NCBI GenBank assembly: GCA_964526565.1
Contig: CAZGMC010000146.1
Coordinates: 1-5,486, forward strand
Reading direction: 5' to 3'
Length of the DNA stretch: 5,486 bases
Source of the DNA: CAZGMC01 sp964526565
GTDB taxonomy: Bacteria; Pseudomonadota; Alphaproteobacteria; DSM-16000; Inquilinaceae
The notes beneath the pieces were generated by a model, which was given only the letters and a program-made list of their open reading frames with translations, had not been told where the DNA came from and did no database searches. The translations under genes and the position numbers were made by a program. Shown piece after piece: positions 4,780 through 5,486 of the stretch (positions are counted from its first letter, which is position 1; each line of letters opens with the position of its first letter).

Positions 4780-4834
4780 GGGGCGACCAGCGGGGCGGAC
4801 GCCACCGCTGCCCACGAACGAGGAGGGAAAACCC

Positions 4835-5470
4835 GTGAGAGCCAAACTTTGCATAGTCCTTCTGGCCGCCATCGGCCTGGCCGGCTGCCAGACCAGCCCG
4901 GTCGGCAACCGGGCCGCGGCAGGCGCCGGCCTGGGCGCCCTGACCGGCGCCGGCATCGGCGCGGTGGTCGGCGACAACACGGCGCGCAACGCCCTGATCG
5001 GTGCCGGCATCGGCGCCCTGGCCGGTGGCGCGGTCGGGTCGTACATGGACCAGCAGGAGGCGCAGATGCGCCGGGAACTGGCCGGCACCGGTATCGAGGT
5101 GCAGCGCCGCGGCGATTCCCTGCACCTCAGCCTGCCGGCCAACGTCACGTTCCGCACCGACTCGTCGCAGATCGATCCGCAGTTCTACCCGACGCTGGAC
5201 CGCCTGGCCGGCACACTGGCGCAGTACGAGCAGACCGTCGTGCAGATCGCCGGCCACACCGACAACACCGGCACCGCGCAGTACAACCAGCAACTGTCGG
5301 AGCGGCGGTCCAGCTCGGTCGCCCAGTACCTGGTGAGTCGCGGCGTGGTCCCGGCCCGCGTCGTCACCTCCGGCTACGGCGAGAGCTACCCGATTGCCCC
5401 GAACGCGACGCCTCAGGGCCGCCAGGCCAACCGCCGCGTCGACATCGAGGTGGTACCCTTCACCGGCTGA
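4835..5470 (+). CDS. OmpA-domain lipoprotein with glycine zipper, YiaD-like
   Basis: This is a peptidoglycan-binding outer-membrane lipoprotein of the YiaD/Pal-like group, linking the outer membrane to the cell wall. The 211-residue product has a lipoprotein signal (Arg2, Lys4, hydrophobic core, lipobox LAGC) with lipidated Cys18; Gln19 rather than Asp favours sorting to the outer membrane. A glycine-zipper segment follows at about 27-69 (repeats of GAGxGAxxG), which may insert in the membrane. The OmpA C-terminal domain spans about 95-207, with NVTFRTDSSQI, GHTDNTG, LSERR and NRRVDIEV. Asp143 and Arg158 align with the diaminopimelate-binding Asp241 and Arg256 of E. coli OmpA. The GTG at 4835 is chosen because AGGAGGG (4821-4827) lies 7 bases upstream and it gives an exact signal peptide; the frame is open to 4757, but that would bury the signal. 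The length is close to E. coli YiaD (219). The gene appears monocistronic within the window. Confidence 0.93.
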   Translation: MRAKLCIVLLAAIGLAGCQTSPVGNRAAAGAGLGALTGAGIGAVVGDNTARNALIGAGIGALAGGAVGSYMDQQEAQMRRELAGTGIEVQRRGDSLHLSLPANVTFRTDSSQIDPQFYPTLDRLAGTLAQYEQTVVQIAGHTDNTGTAQYNQQLSERRSSSVAQYLVSRGVVPARVVTSGYGESYPIAPNATPQGRQANRRVDIEVVPFTG

Positions 5471-5486
5471 CACCGGCCCACCCCCC
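5471..5486 (+). other. Window end after the lipoprotein gene
   Basis: Only 16 bases remain. They contain no recognisable terminator or gene start. Confidence 0.6.

Overview
The window is GC-rich (about 70% by eye) and reads as a chromosomal segment of an alphaproteobacterium, probably of the Rhodospirillales type. The main evidence is a RegB/RegA (ActS/ActR, PrrB/PrrA) redox two-component pair, a protein family largely confined to Proteobacteria and typical of alphaproteobacteria. The small spacers, the GTG starts with strong AGGAGG ribosome sites and the promoter-like boxes agree with this. Species cannot be named from sequence alone.

Layout from left to right. Bases 1-77 are the last codons of a DppC/OppC-type peptide ABC transporter permease. 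Next come two very small single-gene units, 203-355 and 631-789, encoding paralogous membrane proteins of 50 and 52 residues that share the pattern IYxAGIxI...LF..PD...WPxGLY. Each has its own promoter-like boxes at almost the same distance from the start codon, and its own ribosome site. The first is followed directly by a short intrinsic-terminator-like hairpin. The 200 or so bases between them are markedly AT-richer than the rest. An 11-bp tandem repeat runs over the stop codon of the second. A tRNA gene with anticodon CAU, best read as tRNA-Ile2 (the lysidine type), follows on the minus strand (908-980).

Also on the minus strand lies regB-regA (3008 to 1096), with only 2 bp between the two genes and the regA ribosome site inside the end of regB. 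No senC/prrC gene lies between them. Diverging from regB on the plus strand is an ATPase-permease pair of an ABC-2 type exporter (3090-4687), overlapping by 4 bp and so probably translationally coupled. The window ends with a complete OmpA-domain lipoprotein with a glycine-zipper segment, YiaD-like (4835-5470).

How the parts relate: RegB senses redox state through quinone-binding and cysteine elements, both visible here, and phosphorylates RegA, which in relatives controls respiration, carbon and nitrogen fixation or photosynthesis genes. The divergent ABC exporter shares an 81-bp intergenic region with regB, so joint regulation is possible but not shown. The lipoprotein and the small membrane proteins look like independent envelope genes. 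The most original element is the pair of tiny paralogous membrane proteins in parallel promoter-gene units; I recognise no named family for them.
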